Source: Polytrichum commune
Taxonomy: Eukaryota > Streptophyta > Polytrichopsida > Polytrichales > Polytrichaceae
DNA length: 64,000 nt
Reading direction: 5' to 3'
Assembly: GCA_950295325.1 (NCBI GenBank)
Contig: OX485807.1
Span: 16,211,001-16,275,000 of the forward strand
Part shown: piece by piece, positions 35,920-46,278 of the stretch
How positions within the stretch are numbered: position 1 is the first letter of the stretch
Layout of the letters: every line of letters begins with the position of its first letter
Position numbers and translations under genes: made by a program
The notes under the pieces: generated by a model
What the model was told of the DNA's origin: nothing
Databases searched by the model: none
What the model saw: the letters and a program-made list of their open reading frames with translations, nothing else

Positions 35920-36705
35920 GTAGTATGCTATGGTTTTAATTTTTGGTTTTTTGTGGTGAGTGTGTGTTATGTAGTAGATATTGCCTATATATATTGATAT
36001 ATTGATGGGGATGATTGTGTGGGTTGTGTTGTTGTGGTTTGTGTATGGATTGTTGTTTATGTGGTATTGGTGGTTATATGTGTGTGAGGTAGTCTTTCTA
36101 TGGTTACATTGGTGGGTGTTGTCTATATGTGGTGTATATATTGTGGTGTTGTGTGGTCTATGGGAGTAATGGAGATTATAGATGTATGCGGTGGGTATCA
36201 TAAGTAACACCATGGGGGTGTTATTTATTGGTCTATTATTTATTTTGTTAGTTGGCTTGGGGGGAAGTATGTTGTTTTGTGGTTGTGTGGGGGTGGGTAT
36301 GTGGGTATGTGGGTATGTGGGTATGTGGGTGAGGAGTGTATATGTGATGCATAGTAGTATTAGTGTGTATTTTGAGGGGTTTCTTTTGTGTAGTTTTAGT
36401 GTGATTTTTGTGTGAGGGTTGATGTGTGTGAGGTAGACGTAGGCCATGTATATGAGAAACAATATTTTCTCTTTATTAGGTAAGAAAAACACAATACAAC
36501 ATATAAGGGAGAGGGTCCATTGATGATATCCTATGTGGCTACTATCCATTAAGATTGTTGGGTCCTTGATGGTGTATTCTTGGGTTGCCGTGGAAGCCCG
36601 GAGGAGCTTGGAGTGGGAGTGGGGAAGCGGTCGTATTGAGGCCGTGCGGTATCGGAGGTGGGGTGGTCCTTTGAAAAATTTCCGGTGCGGCGTTGGAGAG
36701 GCCAT
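35863..36705 (-). other. ORF2 leader: hydrophobic, possibly membrane-spanning
   Basis: This segment of 281 open codons has several hydrophobic stretches, such as WTLSLICCIVFFLP, ILFLIYMAYVYL, YTLILLCITYTLL and PMVLLMIPTAYIYNL, separated by His/Asn/Thr/Pro-rich linkers. It contains no stop, although the rest of ORF2 is broken. No homologous family is recognised. Because it ends at the 2A motif, it may be made as a separate polypeptide. Confidence 0.5.
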
Positions 36706-36715
36706 TCACTATGCC

Positions 36716-38934
36716 TTACATCCGCAAGTTGGATTGTTGAAATTCGTGGGCAATCGTGCCGAAGAGCGCTTGAAGGTTGGCGGTGTGATGTGTGATTGTG
36801 GCCGTAGTTGCCTCGAAACGGCGATCCGTGTGGTTGTTGATGGTGGTGGTGAGTGTGCCAAACTTTTCTTCCAACTTGTCTTCGAGCTCCTTCATTGTTT
36901 TGGTGAGGTATTTTTCGGTGAGGGGCGGGTTGGAGCTCGTGGCGTTGCTCATAGCTTGAATTTTATCGGCTATCGCCTCTCTTACGGGTGTTTGGGCCAA
37001 TCGGATCGCCGTCTTATTGGGGTCCGTGCCGTCTATGCTCCCGCGGTGTGGGATGAAGTCTACACGACGTCCGAGAATGTAGGTGGATTTGCGGAGCCAC
37101 TCCGTGTAAACCGCAGCGTTGAGGCATTGGATATGACACCAACCCGCTTGCTTGTCGGTGTGGGGTTGGTTGTTGTTGCCAAAGCTAATGCCGACTATGT
37201 TGTCCGCGCCAAATGTTTGCTTGATGACCCTTGTGATGGTAGTTTGTGTCTCACGTTGAGGGAGGTTGTTGGCGACGAGTGTGGTACTTATGCGGAGTTC
37301 CGATGGGTTGCTAGCTCCTCGGTCGCAGGTAATGCTAACTTGTAACTTCTCATGGTTGTAGGTGAGTCCATCTTTGAGCACGGTGTCCCTAGCCTCCTCC
37401 GTGGTGAGAGTGAGAAAAACATAGTTTTTACCTACCTCCGGTTTGGTAAAGCTCATGAATTCATGTTGTTTCCCTATGTAGTAGCTCTCATGTACTAATT
37501 TTTCAAAAATATTGAATGCACTCTCATGACGGAGGGTTTCTCCTTTGAGATGGAGACGAAGATTGCTAGCCTTTGTGACTAATTCGTATCATTTTTCTAC
37601 CTTGCCTATTACTTTCTCACCATCCTCCATTTCCATGACAAATGTCCGGTTGCCTCTAAGTAGTGTTATGCCATCTCTCTTTAGGTGTAATAAGTGCATC
37701 TTTATGAAGCCCGCCCAGTTCTTGGTGACGGCATTGGTTCCTATATCAAGAGGGTTGGAGTATGTGTTACCAAGGGGGATGTCCATTTGTTGAAGCCTCT
37801 CCAAGCATGCCCTCTTTGCCTCTTGCCGATTGATGCCTTTGAAGCCGTGATCGAAGCGTATGGTAATGTTGAATCCTTCGGAGAGGCCGGTGGTTGGGTC
37901 GATCTTCTCTTGTCGATCGTGGGATTTGGGTGAAGTGGAGGTGGTGCCCCGGGACCGCATCCGGCCGTTCGCTTGGGTAGTACATTTGAGGTACTCGGGG
38001 GACAGCTCTCCTTAGGGTGCGGAAGTCGAGTATCTCCCTTGAGGGGGTTCCGTTCTTGGAAAACTCTTCATTGGTGCGTGACTCACTTATAATTTCGGCC
38101 CCTCTATGTAGCGCCATGGCCTCATGAATAGGGAATCCTAGCCACATGTGCGAGACGATGTCAATGCTCGGAATTGCCACCTTGCTTCGTGTGCTTTGTT
38201 GCTTACTAGTGCTGGAGTTGAATGTGTGTTCGCCCATCTCACTCTTTCTCCTCTTGGCGCTTTGTGTGTCCGTAGTTTTGGCATTGTGTATGGATGTCGG
38301 GGGGTCCTATCGGCTAAATTGATGGCTTCTAGACGTGACATCGGTTTGGCGGCTTGATTGGGAGTGGCCGCGTACTCATCCCTTGATGTTGAAATTTGAA
38401 GTGAGCTCCCTCCATGCTCGGGGGAGACGTTTTCTAATTGCATGTCGATGTCGTAGTCTTGAGATGGGGGGGCCTTCTCCTTCATATGGATTGGTTGGCT
38501 TGTTTGTTGGTCATTGGTCTTCTCCTCTTTGTCTTCACTGTAGCTTTCTATGAGGGCTCTCCGTCGGGTCCCGCTTCTTGTCTTCATACCTTCGGCTCCC
38601 CTAGTCCCGGCTCCCATTGGGCCTTCCAGTTTGCTGCCGTTGCCGCTAGCCGTTCGCCTGTCGTCCTTCCCTCGGCCCCGGCGCTCCAGCACTCGACCCC
38701 TCCCCTGCCGCCTCTTTCGATGCCTTCGCTCATGCCTTCGAAGTCGTCGCTCCGTCCATTGCCGATGTTGGTCACCATGTCTGCGCTCCTGCCGTCCTGC
38801 TTGTCTCGGTTGCCTGTGCCTCTGTGCCTCCGTTGCAGTCCAGTGTTGGTGCTTGGTCCTCCTCTCAGTCTGGTCTCAGATTCTAGTCCGGCGCTCTCTG
38901 CTAGGAATTTGTGAGGTTCTGTGGTGGTAGCCAT
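36716..38934 (-). pseudogene. LINE ORF1, RRM-type, interrupted
   Basis: Most likely start is the ATG at 38934 (MATTTEPHKFLAESAG), in the exact Kozak context GCCACCATGG. The coding frame then shifts near 38690, 38140-38240 and 37960, and is stopped by TGA at 37589; from there it is open to the TAA at 36716-36718. In the last 246 codons, STTLVANNLP...VIKQTFGADNIVGISFG...WCHIQCLNAAVY looks like an RRM. A second RRM-like stretch precedes it (NYVFLTLTTEEARDTV). The C-terminus (KTMKELEDKLEEKFG onward) is a probable coiled coil. This matches RRM-type LINE ORF1 proteins, which bind the element RNA as multimers. The N-terminal half is Ser/Thr/charged and probably disordered. Confidence 0.7.
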
Positions 38935-39680
38935 GGTGGCTTGGGGTGCTGTGTGGTAGAGATGGGTGTGAGAGTGTGTGGGGAGTGAAGGTATTTGAGT
39001 GTGTGGGTGGGGTGTTGTAGGTAAGTGGCGGCTTGTTGTTTTTGGGCATGTGGGTTGGCTTGTGTGGTGGAGTTTGAGAGTTTCGGCGTTCTTGGATCTT
39101 TGTGTTGTATTTTCAGCTCTGATGGATCTTGGTGGGGTGTATTTTGGCTTAGTTTGGGGAGTTGTGTGCTTTGTGTAAGGTGGGTTTTTTGTTGGGTGGG
39201 CAGATTTTGGGCTTGTGGGTGGCGGGGGTGTGTGGGTGATGGCATTGTGTGTGTGTCTTGTGTGTTTTTTAGCGGTTCTCTGACAAGGGAGTTGCTGGGC
39301 CGTTTCTATATGGAGGAGCAAGGAGCTCCGATGTGGTTTTTTTGGAGGTGAGTTTATAGATAGTTTGTTTCTTGTATTTTGGTGATTTTTGGTGAAGGTG
39401 AATGTGTGGTGGGTGCAAGTGGTTTTGCTTACCTTTGTGTGTGTGGGTTTGTGTTGTGTGGGTGGTGGTGATGGCATTGGTGCGCGTGGAGTACCTTCCA
39501 ATCTTGGAGATGGCTCTTGGTGGAGGCTTGAGGGTGGAGTTGTGAGGATTGATAGTGAGGGTTTTGTTGCCCTTGTAGTGGAGGGATGGCATCTTGGTGG
39601 TGGCATTGAGTGGTGGAAGTAGTTTGATGGGTAGATTTGTGAGGATAGTACTCGGGGAGTTCACTACGATAATATTAGAA
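38935..39680 (-). promoter_or_regulatory. LINE 5' leader / internal promoter region
   Basis: The A/C-rich, G-poor sense strand continues upstream of the ORF1 start for about 750 bp and then ends abruptly near 39650-39680. The long ORFs in this part (39269-39718, 38584-39606) are low-complexity Thr/Pro/His sequences, a by-product of the base bias. LINEs carry their promoter in this position, but no specific element was identified. Confidence 0.45.
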
Positions 39681-40912
39681 AACAACGTGCGGGAAAATAT
39701 AGGGTAATTTATATTCACAAAAGGAAAAACTTAGAATTTTCTTAGAAGTAATATAGGTGAGTATGTATGATAAATCTGTATTATAAATAATATAGGCTTG
39801 ATACAAATAACGCATATTTTTAATTTTTTTGTAAAAATATACCGTAGGATTTAAGGATCCTAGGTTTTCTTTGAAATAGGGTGTCCTTTGTGTTCAGAGG
39901 CGAGAAGATTTTGGATGAAAAACTATGTCGATTCAGTTGAAAAAATGGAATGAAAGATTGATGAGGGCGGATGACGGATTAGGGTTTAGGAAAAATTGGG
40001 GGAGAACGTTGATGGAGGATTAGGTTTTGAGAGTTTTTTTTCACCGTTCTAAGAGGTGGGGTTTGCGGTTCAGTGTTGGCGAGAGTTTTTTCTTCGACTC
40101 TGTTGACAATTTGAGAGGTGGGGTTTGTAGGCGGCGTGTGCAGGTCATTCTCTCTCTCTACTTTGAGTGGAGGTCGAATCTTCATAACGACCACACAAGT
40201 CCAGCTTTGGAACTCGTGCTTGCATGTAAGTCCCATTTCACTCCCAAGTCCTGAGTCCAGACCGTTGGTTGCCATCCGTTTAGGGTTCCCAAAGTTTTCT
40301 TCACGGCTAGTCAGCAGAGCTTTCTTCTCACGTTGTTTTTTTTTAATGATTTTTTGATTTTTTGAGAGGGATTTGGAGTTGATCTACACGGCAATATGAT
40401 ATTTTTGGAGAATTTTGTTAGAGTTATCTGTCAACTCAAAATGTCGTGGCTGCCATGGTGCATGATCGATCTCCGTGAACATCTGGTTGCATTAATGCCC
40501 TTACAGACGTAGGGAATAAACTTCTACATTATTGCATGGACCCTATTTTTGCTTGCTTTGTTGTTGGTGTTTTAATTGTTTTTTTACACTCAGTCCGTTG
40601 TGTTTAATTATGCATGTAATTTGATTGAGGAACATGGGCTGATTTTGTTGTTTGAAACTGTTTATGAACACTCTTAATGTAAAACCTTGCTGTGCCTTGG
40701 ATTTTGGTGACTTAGTACTTTGAATGCTCTTAAACCCTTTGGAGCAAAATCAAATAATTATAATGAACATACCTAGCTTAAAATTAGAGCTTCATCAAAT
40801 TTAAAAGTAATTATAGGGTCATTTAAAAAACAAGAAATTACCAAATTATATAATAATATGGTACAAAAAATTAAGGATGGATAATTAAATACCCCTTGAA
40901 TAAATACCCTTG
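39681..40912. other. No recognisable gene
   Basis: AT-rich in the outer parts. 39979-40357 has overlapping ORFs on both strands of about 75-98 codons without motifs. Confidence 0.45.
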
Positions 40913-41675
40913 TCACGCATGTGTATACATATATACATGTCTAGTGAACTCCCCGAAGGATAGTATTGGTGAGTGGATATTGTGAGTTTGTGAGTAGCAA
41001 CCTCTTGATGGATAGATTGTGGGAGGTATCTTTGGTGGGTGATATCTTGGTGAGTAGATGATGAGGGTGAGCTTTGGTGGATTTGCATTGTGGTGTGTGC
41101 AAGCACACAAGAGAATGGTGCTTATTAGCACCCATATTGTAAGTAAGGGTGAAACCCTAGAGTTGTTGATGCATGTGGGTGTTGGCGCTCCTCTTTCTTC
41201 TACACCTCCTAGATCTAGATCTGGCCGTCTTGCCTCCTCGCTCTTGAGCCCAGCTTCTTGATGCCCTTTTGTTGTGTCGATCGTCTCCTTGCTAGCGCTT
41301 GAGGTTAGGCTTGGTGCTGGTTTTGCTTGTCGATCTGCTGCTCCTTCCGGAGCTTTCTGTTTCAGGTCTCCGGTGGGGACTTCGACTTCGGCATTGACAG
41401 GTCCTCCTTCTGTTGCCTTCGCTCTCCTCTCGTTCTCTGTTGCTGGGTACTGGCTTGTCTTCGGCAGCTTCTGTTCGGATCTCCCTCTTGGTCTTCGTTG
41501 TGACTGTCTTCTCTCCTTGGTGCTCATCTTCCTCGCCGGCCTCCTTCACTTCTAATTCCTTACTCCACCCCAAACACGTATCCTTGGAGCTAACAATCAT
41601 AATATTCTTAGTTCTAAGAAACGGTTCAAGAAATATGAAGTTTGTGGAAATAATTAAGAGAGGATGGGTGATCAA
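40913..41675 (-). other. GC-rich patch with charged ORFs, unknown
   Basis: Two overlapping minus-strand ORFs (40913-41527, 41292-41675) encode hydrophilic Glu/Lys/Arg/Ser-rich sequence. From 41160 to 41560 GC content is clearly above the flanks. The lower part (40940-41100) is A/C-biased on the minus strand, like the LINE. It may be a 5' fragment of another retroelement, or an exon; nothing identifies it. The + strand is open too, so strand assignment is uncertain. Confidence 0.3.
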
Positions 41676-42490
41676 AGAAAGTAGCTGAAAAAACGGTAAG
41701 TTTAAGTTAGTATTGGACTATGCCTAGGAGCAAATGGATGAAATATTTTGGTTGTTACATGTGTTGTTGTATATCCGAAGAAAAGAAGTAATAGTAGCGT
41801 GCACTACCTCAAAACTTGACCTAGGAGGACTTTAGCATGCTCTCTTAACTTGCACCGTTAGATGTTGGTCATGCCAAGTTTGCGTAAGGTTAAGGTTTTG
41901 ATCCTATTGTCTAGTCAATTGTTGTCTTGGCAATTGTGTTCTCTTAGCTTTTCTTGTATTGTAAGCATTTCCATGCCATGCATTTCCTTGCACCAGTCGC
42001 AAAAACAAAGACATGGAAAAATATTATAATTACCAGAGGGTGGAATAGATATGTGTGTGTGTGTGTGTGTATACACTTACCTGTAGATCGAAGAACAAGG
42101 GAAAAGGTAGATAATTATATAATATAAGGGTCATGGAGTTTTACAAAAGCAACTCTTCTTAGTTCCCCTTTAGTAACCAGGTTTTTTGCACATGGTTCCT
42201 CAGTGTGATGGGTCAAGATCATCCATTGGGAAGGCGAAAAGACAAATAAACCATTTTGTAGCTTTAAATTCTTAAGTTTCATAAACAATTTGACTCTCAA
42301 AACGCATGGAGGATCTCATGGTAATGTAGTGGGACCCAGATGGAGTGGCCACTATATTTTACCACCAAAATTGGAGTATCCACCATAAGAAAGGATTCAC
42401 AACTAACTTGCACAATATAGAACTAAAAGCCATGGAAATTGGAAACATAAAGAACATGGTGGGAGGGTTTTGAACATTCATGCACTATTA
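41676..42490. other. No recognisable gene; GT microsatellite
   Basis: A (GT)n tract of about nine units lies at 42052-42070. Otherwise AT-rich, with no motif. Confidence 0.6.
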
Positions 42491-43025
42491 AGGGCCGCTT
42501 TACACTTAGAGGCCGGGCCAATTCGTTGTGTAAGAGGCTTGAAATCCTCATTTGTGATTGGTCAAAAGGCTCAAATCGGCCCCAACCCCTTTACATCTAG
42601 AGGCCGGGCCGATTTGGTGGTATGATTTTTTAAATTAAAAAATGTATGTTATGACACGGCCCGAGCTCGTTGAATTGGGTGCACCCAAAATGGAAGGCCA
42701 ATTCTTGGCCTAGAGGCCAATGTCATATTCCACTAAAAAAATCTTCTTAAATAAAGTATAATTTTTTAAAGTGAACTAGATCCATTGGATTATGTGGAAT
42801 CTAAAGGCTCTATATTAGATTATGCTACATCCGTTGGATTAGGCTAATTTTTTTGAATAAGCTTGGCTTCTTGGCCCGAGGGCCTTTACATATGGGAAAA
42901 TTGGCCCCCGGTATAATCTTATTATAATGTGTAGTAGAGGCCGGCCTCCAACCCAAAAAAGGCTGAAATTTTGTGCAATCGGCCTCAAGGGAAATTGGCC
43001 CGGCCTCTAGGTGTAAAGCGGCCCT
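42491..43025. mobile_element. Harbinger/Tourist-like MITE with matching TAA flanks
   Basis: The ends are GGGCCGCTTTACACTTAGAG and the inverted GGGCCGCTTTACACCTAGAG, followed on both sides by GCCGGGCCAAT. TAA flanks the GGGCC/GGCCC core on both sides (42489-42491 and 43025-43027), a proper TWA duplication. About 535 bp, non-coding, with several internal GGCC motifs repeated. Confidence 0.8.
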
Positions 43026-43795
43026 AAGTAACACTTAACCAAAACTAATGGTCCGTCTATACTGTTAATGTTTGAAGGGTACTGGAAGACTTTCTATTAT
43101 ATCTCCTATAAATTGTCACTTCCAAATTTATGGGCCAGCTTTTAGAGTGTGTGAAATTCAATGCGTTATTTACAGTGAGGGGTGATTTTTGGAAGTCCAA
43201 CTGCACAGTTAGAATCTATAGTTGATTTGTAATACTTTCAGGAATTTGGAGACGACAAAAGTCGTTTATGGACCTTTGGAAGCATCTCATCATGGCAACT
43301 TAAGGTAGAAAAACGGAAAACGGTGAATGACCACTACTGGTGCACTAGACTAGGAGTAGAATGATTCTTGTGTGGACCCAAAATGACTAATTGTGAAAGT
43401 GGAGGCTTGGAAAGGATGTAGTGTTAGGATGGATGCAATGGCTAGCCAGATTGGTCTTATTTCACACCATTTGGGAGCACTTTTGGGTGCCATTGAGTTA
43501 ACCGTTTTGTGTGCATTCGTATGCTGAGTAGGATATTTTGATGCTCAAATTAGGGAGAGTCTACTGTACAAGTAGGGGGTTTGAGTTACTCGCCCCTTTG
43601 ACGAAATGTAACTAAACATCTGACACAACTTGGATTTCCTCATCAGTTCCTCTACTCCGCCTCTAATAAAGATTGCACAAATTTCAAGCCACTCTTTCTG
43701 ATCGAATTAGCTTATTTTTAGCATTTTCCGTTTTTCAACCTTAGATTTCACACAAAAAACATGAAATTGTTGGTGGAGTCTAGGAAGGATTATTC

Positions 43796-43833
<38 letters not shown>

Positions 43834-43903
43834 AGTACATTACATTACCCAATCAACAATTATACAAACCATTGAAAAGAAAACTAGAAATGTACTATTG
43901 AAG
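43026..43903. other. No recognisable gene; AG microsatellite
   Basis: An (AG)n run occupies 43798-43829. No other structure was seen. Confidence 0.6.
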
Positions 43904-44140
43904 TACACCGTGTATGGTATTTAGTGTCACTTACTATTTATATTTACGTTGTGCTATAACTTTCTATTACGAATCTCATATTGTAACAACAAAATTCAAA
44001 TCGGTTGTTTTGACACCATATAACATTTAGCATCTTCACTTAGTAAGAATCAACAATAACATAGAACATTAGCAATAAAATGTTATAGCAACGTGTCAAC
44101 TCCGAATAGTAAGTGACACCAAATACCATAAATGGTGAAC
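43904..44140. mobile_element. TIR MITE, CTACACCG family
   Basis: The left end reads TACACCGTGTATGGTATTTA then GTGTCACTTACTATT; the right end is the inverse, TAGTAAGTGACACCAAATAC then CATAAATGGTG. About 237 bp, non-coding. Confidence 0.6.
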
Positions 44141-45159
44141 CGCCGACAGGTTTGGGGCAAGCTCTGAACAGTCTTAGTTCCATCTACTGTTCAGAAGTAA
44201 CTTCTCACTTTCTATTGTTTTAGGGTGGAACATAAGTTAAGCTACCCCTACCAAATAATTGGTACCTCAAGTGTATATTGCAGTAACAAAAGTGCATTCG
44301 CCATTGAAGTCGATTCATGGTAAGGTGGGTGGGCCTAATTCAGTTACTTATTGCGATCGGCCACCTATCAATATTTGACCATATTGATTGGTTTGGTGTG
44401 GCTTCAAGAACGCATACCATAAATGCATGTGTTTCTATAGAGATTGGACACATAATAACCATTCTAAATTCAATAGTCAACATAATTGGGGGACCCTACA
44501 GTATATGTAATATGCCCGTTCAATGAACACAAGAATATTTACTTCCTAAATGAATAAGAAGAAAGTAAATATCCACTTTAGTGATGAATCGGATTTGGAT
44601 TTGGATTTGGTAATCATCTTATATTAATCGCGTGTTTCGTATCCTAGGAGGAATGCAGAGCTTACAAAAAAACAAGTTTGCTTCAAACTACAAGCATGTG
44701 AGTCCAGGGACCTCACCTTGCGTCGATGAAAACCATTGCGCGTCAATGAAAATTCTAGATATCTATCACTGTAGTAGATTTGCAAGGAAAAAAGGTTCAC
44801 TGACATGAGACAACCCATGCGACCTTGGTTGGCAAAAAAAATGAGACATCTAGTAAATAGTTATAGCATTGCGTAACTCCAAATAACAAGTGACACTAAA
44901 TACCAATATATAGTGTAGTTGCGTAGGCCTCAATTGCTCCTAGCGTGAGGCCCGCCTACCCACCTTATGTCAGTGGCATTGAGAAATAAAATAAAATTCG
45001 GCTTCAAGCATGATCGAAGCGTAAGCTTTTCCTCATATTTCCCTCATGATTCGAGAGACCAAAGTGGGTCTCCACTACTTCAATATCTTGACATAAAAAA
45101 AGATTTTTTCTTTTCTTTTCTTTTCTTTTCTGGTCTCTTTTCAACTCCCACAACAAAAC
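44141..45159. other. No recognisable gene; one isolated MITE end
   Basis: A right terminus of the CTACACCG family (AAGTGACACTAAATACCA, then AGTGTAG) lies near 44888-44925 without an evident left end. A short TTTTC tandem occurs at 45105-45130. No coding signal. Confidence 0.5.
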
Positions 45160-45600
45160 AGATGCAGCCGAATCGTCCAGGCCTATGTCCATGGAGAACC
45201 GGCGATTACTTACAGATGAACCGGTTGAAGTTCATGAAGACTTCAGGAGAATCACCGGTCATTCTAGAGGAATCTATAGTAGAATATACCTCAAATGAAT
45301 AAAAGCAAAACCAGAAGATGTCAACCAGTGATCGGGCAGATTCTTGGGCATAACCGGTTGAGATCCTAGTGTTTGCAAGTCCAACCGGTTACATGTGGAC
45401 ATCCTCCGGTTTTCCTTTACTAAATGGAGTTTATCTTCTATAAATTCCTCTCAAATGATCAGTAATTTTCCTGCAGTCTTGAACTTCAACCGGTTATTTC
45501 TCAAACTCAACCGGTTCATCTGTAACTAACTGCCGGTTCTCCTCGATCATTGATGTCAAGATGTAAGTAACCGGCTGGATTGAGAATCACTACCTAGGAT
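45160..45600. repeat. Repeat packed with AACCGGTT octamers
   Basis: Exact AACCGGTT palindromes occur at 45219, 45352, 45383, 45488 and 45509, with further partial CCGGTT or ACCGGT sites between them. Parts of the same repeat recur inverted at 56465-56640 and at 60266-60390, so it is a dispersed family. In the copies most octamers have lost one or two bases. Function unknown. Confidence 0.7.
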
Positions 45601-45851
45601 CTTGACTGACTATGCCCAAAAACTAACTTCCCAGGCACTGGTCCAGACTCGATTCCTCAATTCCAATCGATCGATTATGTTGATGAAAAATCACATAATT
45701 GGTCATGCTGTCTGCATGCTTGATTTCCTCTACAGCACAAGGCAAAGGTCGAATGAATTTAATTATGTGGACAGACAGCGAGGCCGGCGTTCCGGTCACG
45801 TCCCAGTCCTGATACTAGAGTGTGTTGTAATTCAGCCTTATGATCACCGTA

Positions 45852-46276
45852 AGGTAGAAATACCGTAACCCGTGAAACTAAGGTGATTCGCATTGAAGAT
45901 CTGGTGTGACAATCACGAGATACTTTCCCAAGATAGACGAGAAGGATTCGTGAAGAATGCATGCAAGTTGTTTCATGTTTTTCTGCCCTATACAAAAAAT
46001 GCTACAATTCTTCAAAGTGGAAAGTTGTCCAACCTCCTACTCGTTCACTGGATTCTCCCTACACCGAACATGGTAATCTGCATTTCCATACAGAACATCG
46101 CCTAAATCGGTTATCTTAGGAGTACATTAGCACTTGACTCCCAATGGCTACACTAAGTGTACACGCATCGAAGTTGTCGCTAAGCCATGATCCGTTTTAG
46201 AAATGGCGCTTCACCATCATGACGGCGGTCTAGTGCACGGCTAGAGGGTGGTTAGTGGGTTATGGTATTTCTACCT
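45852..46276 (+). mobile_element. TA-flanked MITE, copy B
   Basis: The ends are AGGTAGAAATACCGTAACCC and the inverted AGGTAGAAATACCATAACCC. It is 425 bp, with TA duplicated exactly on both sides (45850-51 and 46277-78). Co-linear with copy A. Confidence 0.85.
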
Positions 46277-46278
46277 TA

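Larger units (their letters stand above)
28976..36705 (-). pseudogene. LINE ORF2 polyprotein, interrupted
   Basis: ORF2 begins at an ATG (36703-36705) directly preceded by an in-frame TGA, 10 bases after the ORF1 stop, so the start is well defined. The final stop is at 28976-28978. In-frame stops lie at 35782, 35348, 33152, 32444 and 30254. Frameshifts lie near 35737, 35010-35025, 34000, within G-runs 31711-31798, and at 30425-30435. Outside these points the frame is open and domain order is conserved, including the parts between 31790 and 32443 that have no ATG. If restored it would exceed 2,500 residues. Sense-strand A/C bias makes the protein rich in Thr, His, Asn, Pro and Ile. It should act in the nucleus in target-primed reverse transcription. 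Confidence 0.85.
28930..39680 (-). mobile_element. Nearly full-length non-LTR retrotransposon, dual endonuclease type, with 2A motif
   Basis: A single LINE of about 10.7 kb on the minus strand with a 5' leader, ORF1 and ORF2 in the right order. ORF2 order is hydrophobic leader, 2A-like peptide, APE endonuclease, reverse transcriptase, unassigned region, RNase H, CCHC finger, PD-(D/E)xK-like domain. The sense strand is poor in G and rich in A and C over the whole length, which sets it apart from the flanks and defines the edges. Domains are recognisable throughout, but about six in-frame stops and five or more frameshifts break the ORFs, so this copy is dead or poorly assembled. APE plus a C-terminal restriction-like endonuclease plus RNase H is the layout described for Dualen/RandI of green algae. 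Exact ends and target duplication were not resolved. Confidence 0.9.

Noticed and set aside
36294-36332. Telomere-like G-rich repeat
   Set aside because: The unit is TATGTGGG, not the plant TTTAGGG, and it lies inside a LINE coding region.
29064-36415. Many plus-strand ORFs rich in Val, Cys, Gly and Trp across the LINE
   Set aside because: They are antisense shadows of ORF2 created by the A/C bias of the coding strand; none has a domain.
36533-37345. 270-codon plus-strand ORF
   Set aside because: It is antisense to ORF1, which has RRM and coiled-coil features in the other strand; it also begins with a TTG-like start and shows no motif.
30254-37591. All in-frame stops of the LINE as a C-to-T deamination signature
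   Set aside because: Every stop codon is one C-to-T step from CAA, CAG or CGA, so this carries no information without an alignment to intact copies.
39653-40955. Shared 14-mer CGGGGAGTTCACTA in inverted orientation near the LINE 5' end and at 40941
   Set aside because: A 14-base match between two places in 64 kb is expected by chance, and similarity does not extend.
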